64,000 nt of DNA from Candidatus Gastranaerophilales bacterium (GTDB lineage: Bacteria; Cyanobacteriota; Vampirovibrionia; Gastranaerophilales; Gastranaerophilaceae), in assembly GCA_944325005.1 (NCBI GenBank), contig CALUYO010000002.1, positions 62,001-126,000 of the forward strand, given 5' to 3'. The notes beneath the pieces are model-generated. The model was not told the origin of the DNA and searched no databases. It saw only the letters and a list, made by a program, of their open reading frames with translations. Both the position numbers and the translations under genes were made by a program. This document shows, piece by piece, positions 16,893-24,738 of the stretch; position 1 is the first letter of the stretch, and every line of letters begins with the position of its first letter.

Positions 16893-17937
16893 TTCTTTTT
16901 TTGTCTATGTATTCTTCAAGAACCTGATTATAAACAAGTCTGTATTCATCATTTTCCGGCGAAATATTTATTGAAGCTTTGTATGAAGCAATAGACTGCT
17001 CAATTTCTCCTTTAAGATAATGTGCGTTTCCGAGAAGCATATAAGTTTCAGCGCTGTTTGGCTTTAATCTGACAGCAGACCTATATAAATCCATTGCTAA
17101 ATCCAGATGGTTAAAGTTGGTATAAAGATTAGCAAGCAGAACCTGAGCGTCAATTTCTTTAGGGTGAATTTCTTCTGCTTTTTTGTACATTGCAACTGCC
17201 ATATCATATTCTCCGAACTCAGAGAGAGAAATTGCATAACAAATATATGCTTTGTAATTATCTCCTTCCATTTGAAGGGCTTTTTCAAAGTAGTTGTATG
17301 CCTTTTCTCGTTCTTTCATAAGTGTAAGTGTGTTGCCTATACAAATACATACAATTTTATTATCAGGATTAAGTACAAAAACTTTTTTATAAAGTTCCAA
17401 AGCAGTTTCATAGTCAAAAAGCTTAAAGCAGACATTACCCATGTCAACAAGAGCCGTAATATTTTCAGGATCAAGTGAAAGAGCTTTTTCATAATAAGCT
17501 TTTGCTTCAACATAATCTTCATTATCCTGATATAGAAGAGCAATAGCATTATAAATTTCAGGGTTTGTAGAATTTAAGTCAATAGCTCTGTTATAATAAA
17601 ATAAAGCTTTTGGAAAGTTTTTCCACTCCGCAAAAACATTTCCCATGTTATAATAGATTAAGTAGTTTTTTGGATTAACAGTAAGAGCCTTATTGTAATA
17701 GGATAGAGATTTCCTAAAATCCCTCTCATAAAACCACATTGTCCCCATTCCAACAAGTGCCTGAACGTCGTCCGGCTTGATTGCCAGAAGGCTGTCTAAA
17801 ACTGACATAACTTTATCATAATCTTCAATTTTAAGATAAAGTTCTGATAATTTATGGTAATTTTCTGTATTTGTCGGTTCTTTAGCCATAGCGAGAACCA
17901 GTTCGTTAATTTGTTTATCTATCTCTTCTCTATTCAT
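16876..17937 (-). CDS. Tetratricopeptide-repeat protein
   Basis: 353 residues built almost entirely of about nine tandem TPR units of 34 residues. Consensus positions are clear, for example 'NYLIYYNMGNVFAEWKNFPKA', 'NPEIYNAIALLYQDNEDYVEA' and 'NSAETYMLLGNAHYLKGEIEQ' each start a repeat. No signal peptide or membrane segment, so it is probably a cytoplasmic protein-protein scaffold. The 17-base overlap with the Tic20-like gene suggests a joint function at the membrane, but the partner is not known. Confidence 0.9.
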   Translation of the reverse strand: MNREEIDKQINELVLAMAKEPTNTENYHKLSELYLKIEDYDKVMSVLDSLLAIKPDDVQALVGMGTMWFYERDFRKSLSYYNKALTVNPKNYLIYYNMGNVFAEWKNFPKALFYYNRAIDLNSTNPEIYNAIALLYQDNEDYVEAKAYYEKALSLDPENITALVDMGNVCFKLFDYETALELYKKVFVLNPDNKIVCICIGNTLTLMKEREKAYNYFEKALQMEGDNYKAYICYAISLSEFGEYDMAVAMYKKAEEIHPKEIDAQVLLANLYTNFNHLDLAMDLYRSAVRLKPNSAETYMLLGNAHYLKGEIEQSIASYKASINISPENDEYRLVYNQVLEEYIDKKRNGEPV

Positions 17938-17999
17938 AATAATTTTATTCTACACTATTTTTGGTATTTTGCAATACTATTTCGAATTGTAACAGTTTA

Positions 18000-18026
18000 A
18001 GAAAAAGCTCCACATAATGCGGAGCC
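18000..18026 (-). terminator. Terminator of rpiB-rsfS
   Basis: Minus strand: GCTCCGCA-TTA-TGTGGAGC (8 bp with one G.T), then TTTTT; 11 bases after the rsfS stop. Confidence 0.8.
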
Positions 18027-18036
18027 GGTTACGTTA

Positions 18037-18429
18037 TTAAAATTCTTTATATGGTTCTGAAATTTCTTTCCATTCATTTTCTGGAATGCTGAAAGCGTTA
18101 CTCCAGAATTTTTCTATTGCATAAGTCTGACGTTCTTCTTTGTGGAGTATATGAACAACAACATCTCCGTAATCAAGTAAATTCCACCGATTTCTTGCAT
18201 CATTTTCTAATCTTGATGGCGAACGTGAGAATAATTCTTTGATACGTTCTTTAGTGTTATTCATAAGTGCTTTTACCTGCGGAGTTGAATCACCTGTTAC
18301 TATTACAAAGTAGTCTGCAAGCGAGGATACATTACTTATATTTAATATAGTAATGTCTTTTCCCAGTTTTTCATCAAGTGCTCTTGCTACAACGCAAGCT
18401 AAAGTTTTAGAATCAAGTTCGTTTGTCAT
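18037..18429 (-). CDS. rsfS: Ribosomal silencing factor RsfS (Iojap family)
   Basis: ATG 18429, with AAAGGAAA upstream, gives 130 residues; an upstream in-frame ATG at 18471 would overlap the preceding gene and lacks a site. Conserved features: DITILNISNVSSLADYFVIVTGDS; the central helix QVKALMNNTKERIKE; and WNLLDYGDVVVHILHKEERQTYAIEKFW, where the 'DYGDVVVHIF...R.fY.LE.LW' signature is diagnostic. RsfS binds uL14 on the large subunit and blocks subunit joining in starvation. It follows rpiB by 42 bases on one transcript. Confidence 0.95.
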   Translation of the reverse strand: MTNELDSKTLACVVARALDEKLGKDITILNISNVSSLADYFVIVTGDSTPQVKALMNNTKERIKELFSRSPSRLENDARNRWNLLDYGDVVVHILHKEERQTYAIEKFWSNAFSIPENEWKEISEPYKEF

Positions 18430-18471
18430 TGTATTTCCTTTTTCACTATAATAATTATACCATGAAAACAA

Positions 18472-18906
18472 TTATTCTAGCATATCTACTCTGCGTTTAT
18501 GTCTGCCTGCCTCAAATTCTGTATTAAGCCATTCTTCAACTATTTCAAGGGCTATGCATTCTCCCGTAATTCTTTGCCCAAGGCACAAAATATTAGAATT
18601 ATTATGTGCTCTTGATGCTCTGGCACTGAATGTATCTGTACAATGAGCTGCGCGAATTCCATTAATTTTATTTGCAGCAATTGACATACCAATACCTGTA
18701 CCGCAAATAAGTATACCTCTGTCTGCTTCTCCGAAAATAATTTTTTCTGCAACATTTCTTGCAATTACAGGGTAATCACATGCTTCTTTTGAGTATGTTC
18801 CTTCATCAACATAAGCAACGTCGTGTGCTTTTAAATATTCAATGATAGATTCTTTATACTCATATCCGCCATGGTCGGAACCTATTGCTATTTTAATATT
18901 TTTCAT
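18472..18906 (-). CDS. rpiB: Ribose-5-phosphate isomerase B
   Basis: 144 residues, the usual length. It interconverts ribose-5-phosphate and ribulose-5-phosphate. Visible: IAIGSDHGGYEYKE at the start; the catalytic cysteine in ILICGTGIGMSIAANK (about residue 68); RAAHCTDTFSARASRAHNNSNILCLGQR; and the C-terminal GRHKRRVDML. First gene of the rpiB-rsfS pair. Confidence 0.95.
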   Translation of the reverse strand: MKNIKIAIGSDHGGYEYKESIIEYLKAHDVAYVDEGTYSKEACDYPVIARNVAEKIIFGEADRGILICGTGIGMSIAANKINGIRAAHCTDTFSARASRAHNNSNILCLGQRITGECIALEIVEEWLNTEFEAGRHKRRVDMLE

Positions 18907-18975
18907 ATAACCTTCTTTTTTCTTAATTATACATTTTTTTTGTTAAAATGTAAATTAATATTATAAAAAATACTT

Positions 18976-19008
18976 CAACAAAAACTCCCTTTTAGGGAGT
19001 TTTTGTTG
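18976..19008. terminator. Bidirectional terminator
   Basis: A 14-bp perfect stem (CAACAAAAACTCCC with its complement) around a TTTTA loop. It directly follows the stop of the minus-strand gene at 19010. Confidence 0.85.
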
Positions 19009-19009
19009 A

Positions 19010-20038
19010 TTATTCTGTTATGTTGCTCCATGGTGTTTTAAATAACTGATTTGGATTTTGTTCTTCCACTGAATAGTATTTTCCGTCAGAATGTTTATAA
19101 GGTGTCATAAAGGTTTCTGTATCACTGACAAGATTCCCGTTACCATCATCTTCAATATTTGTAGTTTGTTGTGTTGATATGTCTGATACCTGTGTTGTTC
19201 CGGATGTGCGTATACCAATTCCATATCCATTTTGGCTTTGTTCATTAACAAGTTTTCCATCTTTTAATGAATAATTAGGGGCTCCTATTGTGGTCTGACC
19301 ATTTTTACTTACACATTCGTAGCTCAGTGAACCATCACTGCCGACTCTGACTTCATAGTTATATTTATTACCGCTTTTATCATCTGTAAGTGTGAAGCTT
19401 TGCGGAACGCCATTTGCATCTGTTTGCACATTTGATAACGTGCCTGATATATCTTGTGTTTTTCCGCTTGCATCTGTACAAACCATTTTCTTTCCATTGG
19501 CAATATTTGAATAATCTGCCTGTGGTGTTGTCGGTTCATCGGGTGTTTCCGGTTCCTCTGCCGCCGGTGCCGGAGTTTGTTCAGGTGTCGTTACGGGAGC
19601 AGGAGTTGCTGCTGGAGGTTTACCTGTTGCAAGTTGATCACTTAGTTTGTCTATTTGGGCCTGCATTTCTTTCATTTGATCCATAATACCCTTATATTGA
19701 TTATTATTGTTCGGGGTAGTTTCCGGTTCTTTCCCGCCGGCTCCTTCAACTGAGCCGCCACCGCCGCCAATTCCAAACATGTTCAAAATGCCGCCGAGTA
19801 ATGTTGTACCCATACCGATACCCATCATCCAGTTCATCCATTTCGGTGTACCATTGTCGCAGCAATGATGGTCTGTATAGACACCGTAGCCGCCGCCAAT
19901 AATATTATTATTTATAATTGTCGTTTTGCTTGGAAAAACATTAACTCTACCCATGCCTCTGAATTGGCCTGCTTTTAAGTTATAGGTTAATGATTGTCTG
20001 CTGCCTCCGGACCATCCGGTGATACCATAATTACCCAT
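19010..20038 (-). CDS. Low-complexity orphan protein, INNN/CC/MNWMM family, paralogue 1
   Basis: ATG 20038 (MGNYGITGW...), with GGAGA 6-8 bases upstream, gives 342 residues. A longer in-frame start at 20116 would put the promoter inside the coding sequence and was rejected. Order: Gly/Ser-rich start; TTIINNNIIGGGYGVY (about 35-50); HHCCDNG; a hydrophobic KWMNWMMGIGMGTTLLGGIL stretch (about 65-85); a short coiled coil MDQMKEMQAQIDKLSDQL; a Pro/Ala/Thr-rich linker; and a C-terminal beta-looking region. The same INNN-IGG, CC and (M/L)NWMMGxG blocks occur in order in the adjacent 385-residue protein. Function unknown; transcription likely from the shared GCAATT-N15 element. Confidence 0.72.
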   Translation of the reverse strand: MGNYGITGWSGGSRQSLTYNLKAGQFRGMGRVNVFPSKTTIINNNIIGGGYGVYTDHHCCDNGTPKWMNWMMGIGMGTTLLGGILNMFGIGGGGGSVEGAGGKEPETTPNNNNQYKGIMDQMKEMQAQIDKLSDQLATGKPPAATPAPVTTPEQTPAPAAEEPETPDEPTTPQADYSNIANGKKMVCTDASGKTQDISGTLSNVQTDANGVPQSFTLTDDKSGNKYNYEVRVGSDGSLSYECVSKNGQTTIGAPNYSLKDGKLVNEQSQNGYGIGIRTSGTTQVSDISTQQTTNIEDDGNGNLVSDTETFMTPYKHSDGKYYSVEEQNPNQLFKTPWSNITE

Positions 20039-20064
20039 GGCATTATCTCCATTGTTATATACTC

Positions 20065-20104
20065 TCTGTATATATATAAAGTATATATTTTTTAAATAAT
20101 TGCC
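20065..20104 (-). promoter_or_regulatory. Shared GCAATT-N15 element, copy 3
   Basis: Minus strand: GGCAATT, 15 bases, ACTTTATATATATA, CAGAGAG. Nearly identical to the copies at 21.4 and 49.9 kb, including the ACTTTATATAT block and the CAGAG/GAG end. It sits 27-66 bases before ATG 20038. Confidence 0.65.
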
Positions 20105-20220
20105 TTTTTCATACAATTTACTGTTACATTTCTTAATATAAACAGACTGCTAATATAAAAAAGACACTGAAAATAACGATCCCTGTACTTTTTATATACC
20201 CTGAAAATCTTTATAAATAA

Positions 20221-20252
20221 CAAAAGCTTCCGGTTTTAACCGGAAGCTTTTG
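20221..20252. terminator. Terminator after the 385-residue orphan gene
   Basis: A near-perfect 32-base palindrome, CAAAAGCTTCCGGTT then its complement. It lies 20 bases after the stop codon at 20272. Confidence 0.8.
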
Positions 20253-20271
20253 TGCCTTACTAACTTTTTTA

Positions 20272-21429
20272 CTACGAGTATTTTTCACTGAGTATTTTAT
20301 TATATTCTGCTTCTGTCATTAATTTATTTTGAAGAACATATGCTTTTGATAATTTCTTTTCTCCGTTTATGAATGCAGTTTTCAGGTCTGAAATTCTTTT
20401 ATTAGTCTTAGTTATTTCCCCCTGTCTTGTAATGCCGTCTTGTGCATCCTGCATTAAAGCTTTTAATCCATATTCAGATACTCCGCTTGCGATTATTGTA
20501 TCACCTGAGAGCGGGTTAACAATAAGTCTGCTTTCTGAGCCCTGTGTATGTAATTTTGCTTTTGCTACTTCAAGATCACTTTTTTCATCTTCTGTGTAAA
20601 ATCTGTTGATAATAGAATTTAAGTTATCACCATCATGAACAACTGCTTTGATATCATATTTTACAGTGCCGTTTTCATCAAGATAGACCTGTGTTATTCT
20701 GCTTTTTACGTAGCTTTGTGCTGCACTATCAAGGTTATTAAAACCTGCATTATTTAATATTTTGTCGAGTGTTTCAGTTTCTGTTGTTTGTGCAGTATCA
20801 ACTTTATATGCTGGAGTTGTAACTTCCTCCGTTTTATTCAGGTCCTCTGTTGAGGGTGAATAATTTATAGTTTCAGTTCCTTCTTCATCCGCAGGGATTG
20901 TCACTGCTGCTTGAGCAGGAGTATTTTTTTGATTTGGAGTTGTTACTCCTTGCGTCGTAGCCTGTTCATTGGAGGGTGTACTCTCTGCTGTTATTTCATT
21001 ATGTTCACATTTACATTGTGCTTTTGTAAGATCTTCAAGTTGTTTTTGACAAACGGCAAGTTCATCTTCAAGGCTGTTTACCTTTGATGCAAGGTCTGCA
21101 ATATATTGATTTGAGGAATAATTGTTATAATTATTGTAATTATTATAGTCAGGTGTATACCCCTGCGGGTTGTTCAGTCCGTCAAAATACATATTATTTT
21201 GTTTTTGATTTCCTGCCAATCCAAATAAACCGCCGACTAATGTACTTGCAAGTCCGAACCCCATCATCCAGTTAAGCATTTTAGAGTTTCCACCGCCGCA
21301 GCATTGATGCCCGAAACCGAATAAAGGCATTGGGGCAGGCCTGTATATGGGACGGTGCATCATTGGCATACCGCCTATAAAATTATTATTAATTATTGTT
21401 GTATTGTGACCTCTCCAAAAATGTCTCAT
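20272..21429 (-). CDS. Low-complexity orphan protein, INNN/CC/MNWMM family, paralogue 2
   Basis: 385 residues. Its N-terminal blocks match the neighbouring gene in order: TTIINNNFIGGMP (about 9-21); a Pro/Met/Arg stretch; HQCCGGGN; then the hydrophobic KMLNWMMGFGLASTLVGGLF (about 50-70). Next come Asn/Tyr repeats, a coiled coil (YIADLASKVNSLEDELAVCQKQLEDL) with a later CKCEH motif, a Thr/Pro/Ala-rich linker, and a C-terminal domain (LDKILNNAGFNNLD..., LMQDAQDGITRQGE) that differs from the paralogue. No classical signal peptide. The hydrophobic Gly-rich helix could anchor it in a membrane. Function unknown. Confidence 0.72.
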   Translation of the reverse strand: MRHFWRGHNTTIINNNFIGGMPMMHRPIYRPAPMPLFGFGHQCCGGGNSKMLNWMMGFGLASTLVGGLFGLAGNQKQNNMYFDGLNNPQGYTPDYNNYNNYNNYSSNQYIADLASKVNSLEDELAVCQKQLEDLTKAQCKCEHNEITAESTPSNEQATTQGVTTPNQKNTPAQAAVTIPADEEGTETINYSPSTEDLNKTEEVTTPAYKVDTAQTTETETLDKILNNAGFNNLDSAAQSYVKSRITQVYLDENGTVKYDIKAVVHDGDNLNSIINRFYTEDEKSDLEVAKAKLHTQGSESRLIVNPLSGDTIIASGVSEYGLKALMQDAQDGITRQGEITKTNKRISDLKTAFINGEKKLSKAYVLQNKLMTEAEYNKILSEKYS

Positions 21430-21437
21430 GATATATC

Positions 21438-21479
21438 CTCTGATATATATATAAAGTAATTTTTGTAGAAATAATTGCT
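21438..21479 (-). promoter_or_regulatory. Shared GCAATT-N15 element, copy 4
   Basis: Minus strand: AGCAATT, 15 bases, ACTTTATATATATAT, CAGAGG. Best match to copy 3, even in the ATTT after GCAATT. It lies 9-50 bases before ATG 21429, so the TATATA part is close to the start codon. Confidence 0.65.
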
Positions 21480-21514
21480 TTATTTTTATTTTAAATCTTT
21501 ATATAAGTTAACAA

Positions 21515-23893
21515 TCAGATATCAAGACTGGTAAATAGCTGTAAAGAGGTTATTTCTTTCAAAAGAGGATAGTCCTCTATTTTTTTTGTTTTAACGAAAT
21601 CAATCGATTCATTACGCGCCATTTCAAGAATTTTTGCATCGCGTACAATGTCTGAAATTATTAAATCCGGCAGACCGCTCTGTCTTGTCCCTAAAAATTC
21701 TCCGGGCCCCCTCAACTGTAAATCTTTTTCTGCAATTACAAAACCGTCATTTGTCTGTGTCATAATATTAAGCCGTTCTCTTGTTTCCTGTGATTTCGTT
21801 GAAGTATGAAGAATGCAATAAGATTGCAAATCATTTCTTCCGACACGTCCTCTAAGTTGGTGCAGCTGCGACAGACCGAAACGCTCTGCATTTTCAATAA
21901 GCATAACAGTTGCATTTGGGACATCTACACCGACTTCTACAACGGTTGTTGAAACAAGAATATCATATTTTTTATCCTTAAAGTCTGCCATAACCTTATC
22001 TTTTTCATCATTTTTTAGTTTCCCATGCAAAAGTCCTATTTTAAACTGCGGAAAAACTGCGTTTTGAAGCCTTTCAGCCTCAATTGTTGCGGCTTTGGCA
22101 GATAAAGTTTCACTTTCTTCTATGAGTGGATATACAACATAAGCCTGGCGTCCCGCTTCTATTTCCTGTTTAATTAACTCATAAACTCCTCTATGCGATG
22201 TGACAAGTGATGTTTTAATCGGTTTTCTTCCTTTTGGCAATTCATCAATAATTGTTAAATCCAAATCTCCATGCACAGTCAATGCAAGAGTCCGCGGAAT
22301 AGGAGTTGCTGTCATTGTCAGCATTTGAGGATTTTGGGATTTTTTCTTTAATACGTTTCTTTGCTTTACGCCGAACCTGTGCTGTTCATCAACTACAATT
22401 GCACCGAGATTATTAAAATCCACATCTTCCTGAATAAGAGCATGAGTTCCTACTGCAATATTCATCTGTCCATTGCGCAAATCAGTTCTGAATTTTTCTC
22501 TGACCTTTTTCCCCTGACTTCCTAAAAACAGTCCTACACTGACTCCCATGGGTGTGAGCCATTGCTGGAGATTATTGTAGTGCTGCTGTGCAAGAATTTC
22601 TGTAGGTGCCATTAATGCTCCCTGATAGCCGTTTTCTACTCCGGCAAGAAGCATAATTGTCGCAACTACTGTTTTACCGCTGCCTACATCCCCCTGAAGC
22701 AGACGCGCCATCGGTACATCAGAGTTAAGATCTCCTAATATTTCATTTACAGCTTTTTTTTGACCGCCTGTTAATTCAAACGGCAAACTGTCAATAAACT
22801 GTCTTACAAGACCTTTTTCTTTAATTTTAAGCGCTAAAGCTGAATGGTTATTAGCATTTTGCTCGCGCAGTCTTACTAATTTAAGCTGTACAAGGAACAG
22901 TTCTTCAAAAATTAGAGAAAATCTTGCCTGCTCAAGCAGTTCAATGCTTTCAGGAAAATGGATTTGTTCCACTGCAGTCTTTTTATCCAGTATTCCATAT
23001 TTTTCTCTTATGTATGCCGGAATTACATTTTCAATCTCATTTTTATACATATTGACGGCATTATAAATTGCTCTTCTCAGAACCTTTATGCTCAAATCTT
23101 CGCATACCGTATAAACAGGTACAATTCTAGCAAGATTAAGATTAGCATTTTTGTCCTCAAGAAATTCACCTGTCATTATTGAGTAGTTAGGCTTATCAAA
23201 AGTGAGTTTCCCGTCATAGTTATTCCTTTTAACTGTCCCTGAAAGCATAATTCCGGTGTTAACAGGAAATTGTGCTTTTACTCTTTCAAGCATAAAGCGG
23301 TTTGATTTGGCCTGAAAAAAGCTTAAATCCAGCCGCCCGCTTTCATCTGTTACTGCGACTTTAACAACGGCAAGATTATTTTTTGTGTTGAATGCGGAAA
23401 CAGATTTAATGTATCCGAAAACAGTAGTATTTTCTCCTTCTTTTAAGTCACGTATAAGAGTTCTTGATGAATAATCTATATGTTTTTTGGGAAAATACAT
23501 TATTAAATCTTGAGCAGTGTATATTCCAAGTTTGTTTAATTTATAAGCAATTTTGGGGCCAACGCCTTTCATGTACATGACATCTGTATCTTTTGCGGGT
23601 TTTAATTTTCCTGCAAGCGTTTTTTCTGGCTCTTTTGGTGAGTTTTCTGATTTTAAGACCTTAATAAGTCTGTCTATACTTTTGCGTCTTTCATTAATTC
23701 CTGCAAAAGGGTAGTGCTCGAATGTTTCAACAAGCACTGCCCATTTTGGATTTTTTTTAGAAAGTTTATAATATTTTTTTGCTTCGTTTTTTATAAAACT
23801 GGAAAAGGCCTGTGTTTTTCCGTGAATATCAATGTATTTATACTGAATTTCTATTTCAATAGCTTTTTTAAGTTGTTCGAGATTATCAATCAT
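21515..23893 (-). CDS. recG: ATP-dependent DNA helicase RecG
   Basis: 792 residues, roughly 100 longer than E. coli RecG because of an N-terminal extension (about 1-105). Long N-terminal extensions are also known in cyanobacterial RecG. The wedge domain follows with MKGVGPKIAYKLNKLGI, TAQDLIMYFPKKHIDYS and an OB fold. Helicase motifs: LLQGDVGSGKTVVA (I), MAPTEILAQQHY (Ia), VGTHALIQ, VVDEQHRFGVKQR (II, DEQH), MTATPIPRTLAL (III), STTVVEVGVDVPNAT (V) and QLRGRVGRN (VI), then the TRG-type region GPGEFLGTRQSGLPD. RecG remodels stalled replication forks and branched DNA. Confidence 0.96.
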   Translation of the reverse strand: MIDNLEQLKKAIEIEIQYKYIDIHGKTQAFSSFIKNEAKKYYKLSKKNPKWAVLVETFEHYPFAGINERRKSIDRLIKVLKSENSPKEPEKTLAGKLKPAKDTDVMYMKGVGPKIAYKLNKLGIYTAQDLIMYFPKKHIDYSSRTLIRDLKEGENTTVFGYIKSVSAFNTKNNLAVVKVAVTDESGRLDLSFFQAKSNRFMLERVKAQFPVNTGIMLSGTVKRNNYDGKLTFDKPNYSIMTGEFLEDKNANLNLARIVPVYTVCEDLSIKVLRRAIYNAVNMYKNEIENVIPAYIREKYGILDKKTAVEQIHFPESIELLEQARFSLIFEELFLVQLKLVRLREQNANNHSALALKIKEKGLVRQFIDSLPFELTGGQKKAVNEILGDLNSDVPMARLLQGDVGSGKTVVATIMLLAGVENGYQGALMAPTEILAQQHYNNLQQWLTPMGVSVGLFLGSQGKKVREKFRTDLRNGQMNIAVGTHALIQEDVDFNNLGAIVVDEQHRFGVKQRNVLKKKSQNPQMLTMTATPIPRTLALTVHGDLDLTIIDELPKGRKPIKTSLVTSHRGVYELIKQEIEAGRQAYVVYPLIEESETLSAKAATIEAERLQNAVFPQFKIGLLHGKLKNDEKDKVMADFKDKKYDILVSTTVVEVGVDVPNATVMLIENAERFGLSQLHQLRGRVGRNDLQSYCILHTSTKSQETRERLNIMTQTNDGFVIAEKDLQLRGPGEFLGTRQSGLPDLIISDIVRDAKILEMARNESIDFVKTKKIEDYPLLKEITSLQLFTSLDI

Positions 23894-23917
23894 AAATTAA
23901 TTTTAGCACAGCTAAAA

Positions 23918-24681
23918 TTAATATGTCATTTCCCAGTTATCATTTAATATTTTGCCGAAACAACCGGCGCCAAATGTGCTTGCTTTACAATGAGAATTAT
24001 AGTATGTATCTCTGATATCTTTAAGTGAGCTGCCGCCACAGATCCCTTCGGATTTACAGGAAGGTGTTGCACCCTCTATATCTATTGATCCATCATCGTA
24101 AAATTCAACATAGAACATATCTCTACCACCTATGTTAGGCCCCTGAGGACCATTTATATCAATCAGCATGTGTCCATAATATGATGTAATTCCGTCAACA
24201 GTTTTAGAATAAATGTTGGGTTTATCAATTGCAATTGCTGCACCGCTTGCGAGGGTAACTACAGAAGCGCCGCTCCAGTTTTGTTTTGTGTTAGATGAAA
24301 CCCCGTTTAAATTTTTATAACTTTCAGAAAAACAGGGTGCTTGTACACCAGTTCCACAATCATTTATTACTTTAAAATAATTTAGTGTAAATTCCTTTAT
24401 TTTTGCTGCACTTGTAAGTCCTGCTTCTCTCAGATTTACGGCATTTCTGTCGGTCATATATTGAATAGAAGCCTGTTGGACTTCAGTATAAACTTTATGT
24501 AGTTGCGTAACATATGTTTTTCGTTGATGATTTTGCATCAAAGATGGTACAGTCATCGCTGATACTATACCGATAATCCCGAGAGTAACCAGTACTTCCG
24601 CAAGTGTAAACCCCCTAAGCCCCTTCTTCAGTCTTAGTTTCTCGGGGGGGGGGCAACTTCTAAAGCTTTAAAATCAATCAT
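23918..24681 (-). CDS. Type IV pilin-like protein, frame-interrupted by a poly-C tract (phase-variable candidate, OFF)
   Basis: ATG 24681, with AAGGAGGC 5 bases upstream and a TTGACA-17-AATAAT promoter, reads MIDFKALEVAPPP and enters ten C. It then terminates at a TAA (24634-24636). With eleven or eight C the same start gives a 24-residue leader ending KKGLRG followed by FTLAEVLVTLGIIGIVSAMT, a standard class III prepilin site (G before FTLAE). The rest is intact to 23918 (about 210 residues after the helix), with six cysteines in the C-terminal third. No ATG, GTG or TTG lies in the pilin frame between tract and helix, so the OFF state should be tight. Likely an envelope-associated pseudopilin; assembly partners are outside this window. 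Confidence 0.82.
24644..24653 (-). repeat. Poly-C tract of ten bases in the pilin leader (locus 2)
   Basis: Ten C on the coding (minus) strand, flanked by AGCTTTAGAAGTTG and GAGAAACTA. It encodes the ALxxAPPP-EKL part of the leader. At ten it is out of frame; adding one C or removing two restores the pilin frame. Confidence 0.88.
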
Positions 24682-24706
24682 TTTTGCCTCCTTCTTTAAT
24701 ATTTTT

Positions 24707-24735
24707 ATTATTTACCATGTTTTACTATTTGTCAA
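24707..24735 (-). promoter_or_regulatory. Sigma70-type promoter of the second pilin-like gene
   Basis: Minus strand: TTGACA, 17-base spacer, AATAAT, 25 bases before ATG 24681. The same TTGAC(A/T)-17-AATAAT arrangement precedes the third pilin-like gene. Confidence 0.65.
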
Positions 24736-24738
24736 TAT

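Noticed and set aside
20105-20220. Extra small gene between the two paralogous orphan genes
   Set aside because: No frame with a start and ribosome binding site; the region is the distal promoter area of the first paralogue and the end of the second.
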